This document shows positions 14,405 to 24,200 of a stretch of DNA of 64,000 nucleotides, piece after piece (position 1 is the first letter of the stretch; the number at the start of each line of letters is the position of its first letter). A model generated the notes under the pieces. That model was given only the letters and a program-made list of their open reading frames with translations. It was not told where the DNA came from and did not search any database. The translations under genes were made by a program, and so were the position numbers. This DNA comes from a virus, in IMG/VR virus record IMGVR_UViG_3300006990_000027, positions 1-64,000 of that record; one strand, written 5' to 3'.

Positions 14405-15129
14405 CAGTTGTAAACAGATTTATTTTTGATGTAGACGGAACACTTACTCCTAGTAGAGGGAAGATTGATCCTGAGTTTGAAAAGTTCTTTTTTCATTTTT
14501 GTAAAACTAATTATGTATACCTTGTTACAGGTAGTGATAGACCTAAAACAGTTGAACAAATAGGCGATAGACTGTACGGCATGGCTGAACTTGTATATAA
14601 TTGCAGTGGCTGTGATATATACAAAGGCGAAAAAAATATTCATACAAGTTCTTGGATATTACCTAAAGATACACGACATTGGTTAGAGTCTAAACTAGAG
14701 GAAAGTACATTTCCATTACGTACAGGTAACCATATTGAAGAACGACCAGGCATGGTTAACTTTAGTATTGTAGGACGTCATGCTACATTAGGCGAAAGAA
14801 AACTATATGTAGAATATGATACAAAGCACGATGAACGAAATACTATTGCAACGGCGTTCAATAATTATTTTCCAAGATTAAAAGCAGTAGTAGGTGGCGA
14901 AACTGGAATGGATATTTTCCCAAACGGTTTTGATAAAAGCCAAATTATAAAAGATTTTGATCCTGTTAATGATATATTACATTTCTTTGGTGATGCAATG
15001 CACAAAGAAGGAAATGACTATCCTTTGAAAAAAGTAATCATTGACAAGGACCTTGGTCACTGCTATAATGTAAAGAACTACAAAGAAACTTGGAAGATAC
15101 TAAAAGATGAATTCGACTGGAACTGTTAG
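14401..15129 (+). CDS. phosphomannomutase-like HAD-IIB protein
   Basis: 242 aa from ATG 14401 (ATGA overlap with the glycosyltransferase). Matches eukaryotic-type phosphomannomutase: catalytic DVDGTLT (10-16), VTGSDRPK, YNCSGCD, PLRTGNHIEERPGMVNFS, DIFPNGFDKSQI and FFGDAMHKEGNDYPL. It would interconvert mannose 6-phosphate and mannose 1-phosphate, feeding GDP-mannose-derived sugars. This type is rare in phages. Confidence 0.85.
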   Translation: MTVVNRFIFDVDGTLTPSRGKIDPEFEKFFFHFCKTNYVYLVTGSDRPKTVEQIGDRLYGMAELVYNCSGCDIYKGEKNIHTSSWILPKDTRHWLESKLEESTFPLRTGNHIEERPGMVNFSIVGRHATLGERKLYVEYDTKHDERNTIATAFNNYFPRLKAVVGGETGMDIFPNGFDKSQIIKDFDPVNDILHFFGDAMHKEGNDYPLKKVIIDKDLGHCYNVKNYKETWKILKDEFDWNC

Positions 15130-16219
15130 ACGTTTAGGCTTTGCATGTAAGTACATGCATCCAGATCAAACACAAAAGAAAAAACTACTAGAAGAAATTC
15201 AGCGGCCACTAAATACTCGTAGTACAACAGTTCAGTGGCTTAATAGACAAACTAAAGATGTTGCTGAAGAACGCTTGTGGGATATCATGGTACACAATAT
15301 TGAAGCGTACCACAATCTTATCAAGTATGTAGGAGGATTGCCAGATGAACTTAGAATGGTCAGATTGGGTAGTGATGTACTTCCTGTTTATACCCAGCAC
15401 GATTGGAGTTATTATTGGCGTAAGCCTGACGTGGTGGAATATGCGTCGAGAGAATTTGCGAAAGTCGGAGAAACAGCAAGAGCCCTCGATGTTAGACTCT
15501 CAATGCACCCAGGCCAATTTACAGTCCTTGCTTCAGATAATCCGGAAATAGTAGATAGGAGCGTAGAAGAATTTGAATATCACACCGATGTCATACGCTG
15601 GATGGGATACGGCAAGACCTTCCAGGACTTCAAATGCAATGTCCATATATCAGGCAGACAAGGTCCAGCCGGTATCAAACACGCAGTTAACACAAGATTA
15701 TCTCAAGAAGCGAGAAACTGCATTACGATTGAGAACGATGAAAACAAATGGGGTATCATGGACAGTCTCGAGTTGGTCGACACCTGTGCCCTCGTACTGG
15801 ACATACACCACCACTGGTGTCGTGAAGGTGAATATATGCGTCCCACTGACGATAGATTTGCTCGTGTAATTGATTCGTGGCGTGGTGTGCGTCCTGTGAT
15901 ACATTATTCATACAGCAGAGATGAAGCACTGCCAGAAGGGTTTGCACACGATACTATGCCTAACATGCCTGCACTATTAGAAGCAGGATACAAGAAAGGC
16001 AAACTAAGAGCCCACAGTGACTACTATCCTAACAATGCTGTTAATGACTGGGCATTATCATTTTTACCATATGCAGATATTATGTGTGAAAGCAAAGCAA
16101 AAAATCTAGCAAGTATTAATTTGCATAAATATTGTTATGAGCGAGGACGAGATTTTATTCGAGAGCAGTCCAATCCGGAAAGTACTCGAGCAAGAACCTC
16201 TAAAGTTTATACCACATAA
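15107..16219 (+). CDS. uvsE: UV damage endonuclease
   Basis: 370 aa. The UvdE/UvsE TIM-barrel motifs are all present: RLGFACKYMHP, RSTTVQWLNRQ, SMHPGQFTVLASDNP, KCNVHISGRQG, NCITIENDE, LVLDIHHHW and GVRPVIHYS, with His, Glu and Asp metal ligands. It nicks DNA 5' to UV photoproducts. Such genes recur in marine T4-like phages. Overlaps its upstream neighbour by 23 nt. Its last 83 nt are shared, in another frame, with a small gene at 16137. Base composition near 15400-15800 looks somewhat less AT-rich than the neighbours. Confidence 0.93.
   Translation: MNSTGTVRRLGFACKYMHPDQTQKKKLLEEIQRPLNTRSTTVQWLNRQTKDVAEERLWDIMVHNIEAYHNLIKYVGGLPDELRMVRLGSDVLPVYTQHDWSYYWRKPDVVEYASREFAKVGETARALDVRLSMHPGQFTVLASDNPEIVDRSVEEFEYHTDVIRWMGYGKTFQDFKCNVHISGRQGPAGIKHAVNTRLSQEARNCITIENDENKWGIMDSLELVDTCALVLDIHHHWCREGEYMRPTDDRFARVIDSWRGVRPVIHYSYSRDEALPEGFAHDTMPNMPALLEAGYKKGKLRAHSDYYPNNAVNDWALSFLPYADIMCESKAKNLASINLHKYCYERGRDFIREQSNPESTRARTSKVYTT
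16124..16131 (+). promoter_or_regulatory. late promoter (CATAAATA) inside uvsE
   Basis: Lies in the 3' part of uvsE and ends exactly 5 nt before the ATG at 16137, the same geometry as the other leaderless late genes. Confidence 0.5.
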
Positions 16220-16295
16220 CGACAAGTTAGCATCAGAGATGAACACTTGGAGAAACAAGTATAAATTATGGGACTTGTATAAAAAAGAACAATAA
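16137..16295 (+). CDS. 52-aa protein overlapping the 3' end of uvsE
   Basis: A 52-aa frame in a different frame from uvsE, extending 76 nt beyond it. It reads as a normal helical protein ([10 protein letters not shown], then [18 protein letters not shown]). It has its own late promoter motif 5 nt upstream, and its stop lies at the late promoter of the next gene. No family recognised. Confidence 0.55.
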   Translation: MSEDEILFESSPIRKVLEQEPLKFIPHNDKLASEMNTWRNKYKLWDLYKKEQ

Positions 16296-16298
16296 ATA
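16291..16298 (+). promoter_or_regulatory. late promoter (AATAAATA), leaderless geometry
   Basis: Ends 5 nt before the ATG of the superoxide dismutase gene at 16304. No Shine-Dalgarno. Confidence 0.7.
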
Positions 16299-16303
16299 GT
16301 TGT

Positions 16304-16858
16304 ATGAAATTACAAGAGATATCAGATAAACGTTGCTTTAGAACGAAGGCCACTGAGTGCCAGTGCAACCACTTATCAGCACTAACTGAATCACAATCAC
16401 ATGTTACAGCCATGTGCGAACTAGAACAAAGTGAAACAGTAAAAGGTACTATTCTATTAAGACAAATGAACGAAGGTGAAGGCACTGTAATTGTAGGACG
16501 TATTACAGGACTTGAGCCGGGCAAACATGGATTTCATATACACGAATTTGGTGATTTGACAAATGGCTGTGAAACTGCTGGTGGCCACTACAATCCGGAT
16601 AATGTAGATCACGGCGGATTACAGAACGGTCACGTTGGCGATTTAGAAAATGTTACAGCGAACACAGACGGCATAGCCGACTTCACCATCATTGCAGAAC
16701 GTATTGACCTTATAGGCAAACGAAGTGTAGTGGGTCGTAGTATTGTAGTTCATTCAGATGAGGACGATCTTGGCAAAGGCGGAGATGAAGAATCACTCAA
16801 AACCGGAAACGCAGGTGAAAGACTAGCCTGCGGGGTAATTATATTAACAGACAAATAG
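16304..16858 (+). CDS. sodC: Cu/Zn superoxide dismutase
   Basis: 184 aa. All metal ligands are in place: His78 and His80 (HGFHIHEFG), His95 and His103 ([12 protein letters not shown]), His110 and Asp113 (NGHVGD), His150 (VVHSDEDD). So are the disulphide pair Cys89/Cys176 and the active-site Arg173 (GERLACG). The enzyme turns superoxide into O2 and H2O2. It has no signal peptide; instead about 40 extra N-terminal residues contain Cys11, 19, 21 and 38 and begin [10 protein letters not shown], like the capsid-targeting-type leaders in this genome. The late promoter suggests a virion or late role rather than early protection. Confidence 0.93.
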   Translation: MKLQEISDKRCFRTKATECQCNHLSALTESQSHVTAMCELEQSETVKGTILLRQMNEGEGTVIVGRITGLEPGKHGFHIHEFGDLTNGCETAGGHYNPDNVDHGGLQNGHVGDLENVTANTDGIADFTIIAERIDLIGKRSVVGRSIVVHSDEDDLGKGGDEESLKTGNAGERLACGVIILTDK

Positions 16859-16867
16859 GAGAATAAG

Positions 16868-17074
16868 ATGTTTGGATGGTTAACACGACTATTTTCATCA
16901 GAAGAAACTCTTGTACTTACAAAAGAAATGGAAGTAAAAGAGAAGAAACCTAAGAAGAAAACAGTTACAAAGAAAAAAGCGCCTGCTAAAAAACCAGCGG
17001 CCAAGAAAAAAGCGCCTGCTAAAAAACCAGCGGCCAAGAAAACAGTTGCAAAGAAAAAAGCAACAAAGAAATAA
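16868..17074 (+). CDS. histone H1-like Lys/Ala-rich protein
   Basis: 68 aa. A short hydrophobic start (FGWLTRLF), then a tail made of KK, APAKKPAAKK and TVAKKK units, like bacterial H1-type proteins (AlgP, Hc1) and T4 internal basic proteins. It probably binds DNA non-specifically. AGGAG lies before the ATG. Follows sodC by 9 nt and is likely co-transcribed. The tail is encoded by a 33-nt tandem repeat. Confidence 0.75.
   Translation: MFGWLTRLFSSEETLVLTKEMEVKEKKPKKKTVTKKKAPAKKPAAKKKAPAKKPAAKKTVAKKKATKK
16970..17035 (+). repeat. 33-nt tandem repeat (2 copies) in the H1-like gene
   Basis: Two identical 33-nt units at 16970-17002 and 17003-17035, each encoding KKKAPAKKPAA. Such repeats can expand or contract by slippage and change tail length. 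Confidence 0.9.
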
Positions 17075-17085
17075 AGGGGAAACAA

Positions 17086-17250
17086 ATGAAAAATTGGATT
17101 AAAGCAAGACTTGAAGAGCGTACATCACTAGATGGAGCGGCTCTTATTGCAATCGGAGTTATTGTTCTTATTGCAGGACCTTTTGCAAAACTAGCGGCAT
17201 ATGCGGCTATTGCATATGGTGCATGGACTATTTGGAAAAAAGAAGACTAA
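17086..17250 (+). CDS. 54-aa membrane protein, holin-like
   Basis: 54 aa. GGGGAAAC precedes the ATG. A polar start (KNWIKARLEERTSLDG) is followed by two short hydrophobic helices (AALIAIGVIVLIAGP; LAAYAAIAYGAWTIW) and a charged tail (KKED). The shape fits small holin-like or phage-shock-like membrane proteins. Stop overlaps the start of the next gene (TAATG). Confidence 0.65.
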   Translation: MKNWIKARLEERTSLDGAALIAIGVIVLIAGPFAKLAAYAAIAYGAWTIWKKED

Positions 17251-17618
17251 TGCAAGTCGAATCAAATGCCTTTGAAAAAACTTTAGACAATGTACAAGAA
17301 GATCCTGTACTACGTAATGAAGTACGTTCATCAGTAATTGATGCTCTAAAAGGGATATTTGATCCTGAAATTTCTATAAACATATACGACCTAGGGTTGA
17401 TATATGATCTTAAAATCACAGCAGACGGTACATTACATGTATTAATGACATTCACTAGTGCATGGTGTCCGTTTGCTGATGAACTTCTTAAACAAGTGAA
17501 AAAACTTACACTTGAAGCACATGATAAAATTAATAATGTTGAAGTAGTTACTACTATGCTTCCGCAATGGAGCAAAGATAACGTTGCAGAAGAATGGCAA
17601 CTTGCTTTAGACTTTTAA
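17250..17618 (+). CDS. MIP18/DUF59 family protein (SufT-like Fe-S assembly factor)
   Basis: 122 aa from ATG 17250. Typical DUF59 features: ALKGIFDPEISINIYDLGLIYDL, then MTFTSAWCPFADELL with the conserved Cys. SufT and PaaD relatives help assemble iron-sulfur or other metal centres. An IscA-like carrier (17960) and a ferredoxin (36618) are encoded nearby, so a small phage Fe-S set is likely. It converges with the minus-strand gene at 17615, with 4 nt of overlap. Confidence 0.8.
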   Translation: MQVESNAFEKTLDNVQEDPVLRNEVRSSVIDALKGIFDPEISINIYDLGLIYDLKITADGTLHVLMTFTSAWCPFADELLKQVKKLTLEAHDKINNVEVVTTMLPQWSKDNVAEEWQLALDF

Positions 17619-17902
17619 ATTTTACTAATATCTAAACTACTACCAGCAGGCATATTCCACACAAGACGTTTTTGAACGCCTTTCTTTTGTGCAAATCTCT
17701 TAGGATCACAGTTTTCACATACATGGAAGTAATTGTCGCTTAAACGTTTAGGGTCTACTTTACCTTTTTCACGTTTAAATTCTTTTTCACACTCATCGCA
17801 AACAAATACTGCTATTTGTTTCATGCGTTTATAAGGGTGAAACTTACCCTTTTTACTCTTACGATAGTAATGTGTAATGCTGTTTTCGACTCTAATAAAC
17901 AT
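17615..17902 (-). CDS. zinc-ribbon protein, minus strand
   Basis: 95 aa. Two Cys pairs, VCDECEKEF and HVCENCDPKRF, form a likely zinc ribbon flanked by basic residues. It could bind nucleic acid. ATG at 17902 follows a late promoter motif on the minus strand. No exact family recognised. Confidence 0.7.
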   Translation of the reverse strand: MFIRVENSITHYYRKSKKGKFHPYKRMKQIAVFVCDECEKEFKREKGKVDPKRLSDNYFHVCENCDPKRFAQKKGVQKRLVWNMPAGSSLDISKI

Positions 17903-17910
17903 TTCAGTTG

Positions 17911-17918
17911 TATTTACT
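17911..17918 (-). promoter_or_regulatory. late promoter (AGTAAATA), minus strand
   Basis: Ends 8 nt before the ATG at 17902, giving at most a 3-nt leader. Divergent from the plus-strand late promoter at 17947. Confidence 0.55.
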
Positions 17919-17946
17919 CGTTTACATTCGGATTATAAAATTTTAA

Positions 17947-17954
17947 CATAAATA
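17947..17954 (+). promoter_or_regulatory. late promoter (CATAAATA), leaderless geometry
   Basis: Ends 5 nt before the ATG at 17960. No Shine-Dalgarno. Confidence 0.7.
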
Positions 17955-17959
17955 TTGAC

Positions 17960-18283
17960 ATGAGCATCGTAAATGTAACAGATTCAGCAAAAGAACACAT
18001 GGAAAGCGTAATTGCCAAGGAAGGCACAAAGTACGTTAAATTAAGCGTTAAGGGCGGCGGATGTGCTGGTTTTACGTATGAATGGCATGCTGTTAACGAA
18101 GTAAACAAAGACGATGAAGTAATAGAATTAAGCAATGGTAGTTTTGCCATTGATGGAGCAGGTCTAATGTTTGTAGCAGGTACAACAGTAGACTTTAAGA
18201 AAGAAGTTTTTGGTTCTTATATGAATATTAGCAATCCTAACGCAACAAGCAGTTGCGGATGTGGGGAAAGTTTCGGAGTTTAA
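17960..18283 (+). CDS. A-type iron-sulfur carrier (IscA/ErpA/HesB-like)
   Basis: 107 aa, the normal length. The three cluster-binding Cys are present: Cys35 in GGGCAGFTY and Cys99/Cys101 in SSCGCGESF. The protein accepts and hands on Fe-S clusters. HesB-like genes are known from T4-like marine phages. Directly upstream of the giant fibre gene (3 nt gap), so expressed with late structural genes; it could mature an Fe-S protein of the virion or support host Fe-S supply. Confidence 0.9.
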   Translation: MSIVNVTDSAKEHMESVIAKEGTKYVKLSVKGGGCAGFTYEWHAVNEVNKDDEVIELSNGSFAIDGAGLMFVAGTTVDFKKEVFGSYMNISNPNATSSCGCGESFGV

Positions 18284-18286
18284 AAT

Positions 18287-21200
18287 ATGGCACGTAAAGA
18301 AGTAAACATTGGTACTACGGGTAATGACGCTACCGGTGATAGTATTAGAGTAGGTTTTGATAAAGTTAATAACAACTTTGTTGAAATTTATGCGGCACTA
18401 GGACTAGGTGGTGGTTTAAACTTTCAAAACTTAGATAATACTCCTTCAGCAATTACAGCAAACAAAATTTTAGCAACTAATACAACTGGTGATGCAGTAG
18501 TAGAAAAACTATTAGAAGGTGAAGGCCTTACTATTGACAATGCTACTGATCCTACAAAAATTATTATTAGAAATACAGGTACAGAAGTTGTACGTGATAC
18601 AAGTCCGGAACTTGGTGGTAACTTAGATGCTAACAACTTTTTAATTGAAAACTTAGGTACTCCGTTAAAAACAGGAGATGCCGCAACTAAAGATTATGTT
18701 GATACTAACTTTTTAGCAGGTGGCGGTGATACTGCTACTGGACAAATTCTTTTAAGAAATGGTAGTGACCCAAGAGTTCCTACACTAGCAGATGAAGCAG
18801 TAAACAAAAAGTATACAGATTCAAAAGTTGCTCTAGCAGGTGACACAATGACTGGTCCACTATTATTAAGTGAGACACCATCATTTGCAGATCCATCATT
18901 ACAAGCGGCGACAAAAGGTTATGTAGATAAAAATAGTTTTACAAGTACAAACAATATTTTTGTAAGTAAGTCAGGTAGAACAGAAGCACAGATGAAAGCG
19001 GCAGGTGCTGATGAAAATCAAATTGGTCGTGCTCAATCATATGCATTTAACTCTGTACGTGAAGCATGTTTTTATGCAGAACGTATTATAAAAGGTGATA
19101 TAGTTCTTAAAGATCAAGGACTATTTACAGGAGATGTTTATTGGAAAGTTCCTTCTAAGAAACCTGGACCATACACAGTTAATCTAGCGGCAGACGGTAC
19201 TGAAGATTTAACAAACGTACTGGCTAATAAATTACTTGTTGACAACAGAAGATTTATTCAAGAAGAAACTCTTGCATTTATTGAAAACGAAATCAACGAT
19301 GGCGACAACACAGATGATTTTGCAGATACATTTACATTTAATAGAGACAAGTGTTTTAGAGACTTAGGATTAATTATTGATGCTGTAAGTTTTGATTTAA
19401 CTTATGTAGGTAATTCAAAAACTGTTGATGCGGCATTAAGTTATTGGGATGGTGCTACATCAAGAGTTGCAGGACAACAAAGTGAAACAGTAGCGGCAAT
19501 TAACTTTGCTAAAAATTTAATTACAACAAATGTTTTAACAAACACTGCATATGTTGCTCCAAGCAATACTAGAAATCCTTATGCACATGATTTAATTACA
19601 CAAAACTTAGATTTTGTTGCTGAAGAAACTATTGCATATATTAATGATCAAATTACAAACAATGTAGGTATTTGGACAGGCTTTACATACAATGAATCTA
19701 AATGTAGACGTGATACAAAATTAATTTTAGAAGGCGTTGCATTTGATTTAAAATTTGGTGGTAACACTAAATCAAGAGATAACGCACAAAACTATTGGGA
19801 CGGTGCAACAAGTCAAGTTGCTGGGCAACAAGCACAAACTGTTGATGCACTAGACTTTGCTAAAGACCTAGTAAGAAACTTTGTTTTACAAAACTTGTCA
19901 TATACAAGTAGTAAACAATCAACATATACACAATACACAAGTTCAAACAACGGTGAAGGTGCGGCAAGTACAAAAGTAAACAACTTAATGAACAGTATTA
20001 CAACTGTTATTAATTCAGGACTTGGATCATTACCAACATTTGAAGGTACATTTAGTAATCAAAGTGGATTTGAACAATTTATTGATGCGGCAATTATTGC
20101 AGAATCAGGAGCGTCTACTACTATTGGTACATTGATGGACATTATTACCAATGTGATTACAAACGGTACAGGTGTTGCTCCAACAAAAACAGGCGGTGAA
20201 GGTAGAGAAACAAATATTCCATTACCTGAAATTACAATTTTTGTTGAGTCAGGACTTTACGAAGAATACTTTCCAATTGTATTGCCAGAAAATGTTTCAC
20301 TTAAAGGTGATGAGTTTAGACGTACAATTATACAACCATTAGTTGGCGTTAGACCTCCTTCACGTGCAATCGACTTAACATATGAAAAAGGTGACTTATT
20401 AAGATATAACGGAACAGCACTTCCAAAAGAATCAAGATTTAGAAATCACTATGACTCACAGTATTCACGTGCAGATACATTTAGTGGTTCAGTTAACCAA
20501 ATTGGTAGTAATCAAATTACAATCAAAGATGTTGCTTATCCTCCAGTTAACGGTTTATACTTTGTTAGTAACTCTGTAACATATTACGTTAAAGATTGGG
20601 CAAGTGATCCAGATGCTGTTGGAGATACTAGTAGATGGAGAGGTAATATTTACTCTGACATCAATACAACAACGGCTACAACACTTGGTGCAACAATTAA
20701 TAACAATACAGTAATTGAACTTAAGAAACTAAACCAACATATGGATTTGTTCTTAATGAACAATGCTACAATACTACGTAATTTAAGTTTACGTAGACAT
20801 CAAGGTTTTATTAACGTACTTGATCCAGAAGGACAAATTTTAACTAAATCACCTTATGTACAAACAGTTTCAAGTTTCTCAGGACAAGGTGGTGGTGGTC
20901 AATATGTTGACGGTAATGCTGGTGTACAATATGGTACAGTAGTTGATAACCCTGCAAGTGGATCTACTATTACACTACAAGGTTTAACAAGAGAAATACA
21001 ATTACCAACAACATTCTTATACCAAGATTCAAGAAACTTTGTAACTGGTGTAAGTGACTTTGAAAAATTTACACATAGAGTAGTTGGAGCAACAGCACCA
21101 GTTGATGACGGACTAGGTGCAGGTACATTTAAACAAACTCTTACACTTGCAAGTACAACAACAATTATAGCAAGAACAACATCTAACTCAACAGGTAACA

Positions 21201-24200
21201 TTCCACAAACAACTGAAATTAGATTAGAAACTGCTGGTAACAAGTCCATGACTTGTAATGACTATACACAAATCAACTCAGACGGATTTGGATTAATTGC
21301 AACTAACGCAGGACTAATTGAAGCAGTATCTGTATTCACTTATTATTGTGATACATCTTATTGGGCAAGAAACGGTGGACAAATTAGATCACTTAACGGT
21401 TCAAGTTGTTATGGACGTATTGGTTTAAAAGCAGAAGGTAGTGATCCAAACGAAAACTTACAAAGTGGTGTAACATTCTTTAGACATGTTAACGCACAAG
21501 CAACTGGTTCACCAGATCCAGATTATACACAGATTGTTAAAGCAGATACAGTAGGCGGTACTGTTAACAAATCAGGTAATACAGAAATAAAAATTAAAGA
21601 CTTTGATTATTTGCCTTTTGAAGATTCAAGGATTGAATTAACAGCATACTCAACAAACAGTGACACAACAGAATATGTAGTAAATGAAATCACAGGTGCT
21701 AGATTTGAAATTGCTAGTATTAACGTAGGTAGTGCAACTAAAATTACAACAAGTTCTGCACACGGATTTAGACATGGATCAGTTGTAGTAATTGAAGGAC
21801 TTGACGGAAACGGTTTTACTACAATAGACGGAGCATACTATATTGATGTTACTAGTGGTAATGGAACTACAGAATTCTTTATGTACACAAACTCAAGTTT
21901 AAGTACAGGATTTGATGCAACATCAGTAATAGACGGAACATACAGTGGATCAGGCGCTGATGCAATATTTGGTGGTAAAGCAACACTATCATTAGGATCA
22001 GCACTAAACATTGGAACAGGAACACAGATTCCAAATGATGCTAACATTACACTTACAATTGGTAAAAAAGTTCTACTAACAGGTATTACAGATGCTCCAA
22101 GAGTTTTACCAAGTAGTGCATTAAAATTTGCTGGTGTAGGTATTGACGCACAAGTATTTAGAATTCTAAACGTAGAAAGATTTGACGTACAAGAACCAAC
22201 TGGTACAGTTTCTAATGTACAAGAACATTTATTAGATTTACGTGTTCCACCAAACTTATCAAGTGGTACAACGTCAATTGTTACAACACGTATTTCTACT
22301 ATGAGAGCAACAGGACACGACTTCCTAAACATTGGTTGGGGTAACTATATTGACAGTAACTATCCAAACAACGTTTATGGATCACCTGAAGGTAAACCAG
22401 ACTTTAGTGCAGACCAAGCAAACGAAGCAGTTGAAGTTGGATCAGGTAGAACATTCTATGCAAGTACAGACCAAGATGGTAACTTTAGAGTTGGACAGTT
22501 CTTCCGTGTTAACCAAGGCGATGGTTCAGTTGAACTTAATGCAAACATTGGTTTAACAAACGTTGACAGTTTAAAATTTACAAAAGGTACATCAATTGAC
22601 GAGTTTTCAACTGATAGAAAAATGCAAGGACAGTCAGATGATGCTGTACCAACAGAATCAACTTTAGTCAAATATATTAACAGTAGTATTATTGGACAGC
22701 ACGAAGACGGAAGTGATTTTCCAGAGCCAAGTACAACAGGTTCACAGGCGGCTGGTGGTACATTTGGATTATTAAATAGAGCAGGCTACAACGGCACTAA
22801 CCTTGCTTGGAACAGAATGAATGGCGAACTTAATCTAAACGCTAACAAAATTACAAACATTTTCCAAGGAACAAACAACACTGATGCAATTAACAAATTA
22901 TATGCAGACAGTGTATTCAAAGGTGACTTTACAGACAGTGTTAGAACTGATGTAACAGCATTTGTAATGTTAAATGATAGTACTGTTGACAGTGGATCAA
23001 TTGACATGAACGGTAATAGAATTAAATCGTTACGTGATCCAGTTGATGGAAGTGATGCAGTTACAAAACAATATGTAGATACACAAAACAGTATTGGTGG
23101 ATTAGAAGGTACAACTATTACAGGAAATCCTGCTAACACAGATTTATTAATGTTTACAGGAACAAACACTGTAGACGGTTTAGGTAATCCAATTGTTGGT
23201 ATGGTTAATACTGCACTTGATACTACAACTGATGCAGTTAGTGGTTCAAGAACATTTGGTGAACCAACAGGCACAGGTAGTGACATTAGATTTATAAGAG
23301 CAGGTAATTCAATACAAGTTGGTTTAGCAACAGGTTCTATTAAAGATCCTGATGTTAGTGAAATTGCTGGAATACAACAATCTAAATTAAGCATGGAACT
23401 TGCAACTGCAAGAGCAAGTGCTAACGCAGGTGGTAAAGCAATTAGTGGTGTTACTTTAAGTAACCCAATTAGAATTACTACTTCATCTGCACACGATCTT
23501 GTTAATGGAGACTTAATTGGTATTAACAATATTGCAGGTACAATTGAACTTAACACAAACTTTTATTATATTAGTAAAGTTGATAATACAAACTTTACAA
23601 TTTACACTGACCAAGCACTAACAGGTGCAGTAAACGGAACAGTTGGATTTACACCTTATATCAGCGGTGGCTTTGTTACAAACTCACGTATGATACAACA
23701 ATCAAGTGGACTTGCGGCGTTTGATGATTCACAATTTACAATTGACACAGGTTGGGTTACTTTAAAAACTTCAACAGGTCTAACAGACGGTGTTCCATTA
23801 AGCAAAATTGTACACCAAGCGGCATCAAGTATTTTAGGTGTACCTGCAGGCGGAGGTGCGGCGTCGGCAGTTAGTCCACTTACACCTGCACAGGTAAGAA
23901 CTATTGCTAATGTTGAAGATGGTGCAGATGTAACAGATTATGCAAACGTAAAAACTGCTGGTGCTTTAATGAAAGACGGCACAGTAAGTATGAACGATGC
24001 TACTACTTTACGTGTTGTTAATTTAGAACCTAAAGTAGATAACACAACTGATTTAGGATCTAGTACAAAATTTTGGAATGATATTTACGGTACAACATTA
24101 CATGCAGAAGTCATTAAGAAAAAAGATACAGCCACAAACTTTACAATTCAAAATAATGCAGGAGCAACAGCACTTACAATAGCAGAAGTTGTTGCTAACT

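Noticed and set aside
22786-23556. Long minus-strand frame (256 aa) inside the giant fibre gene
   Set aside because: Hydrophobic, Ser/Pro/Leu/Val-rich translation typical of the reverse of Asn/Thr/Gly-rich coding DNA; no ribosome site or promoter. The same holds for the other minus frames in 18-28 kb.
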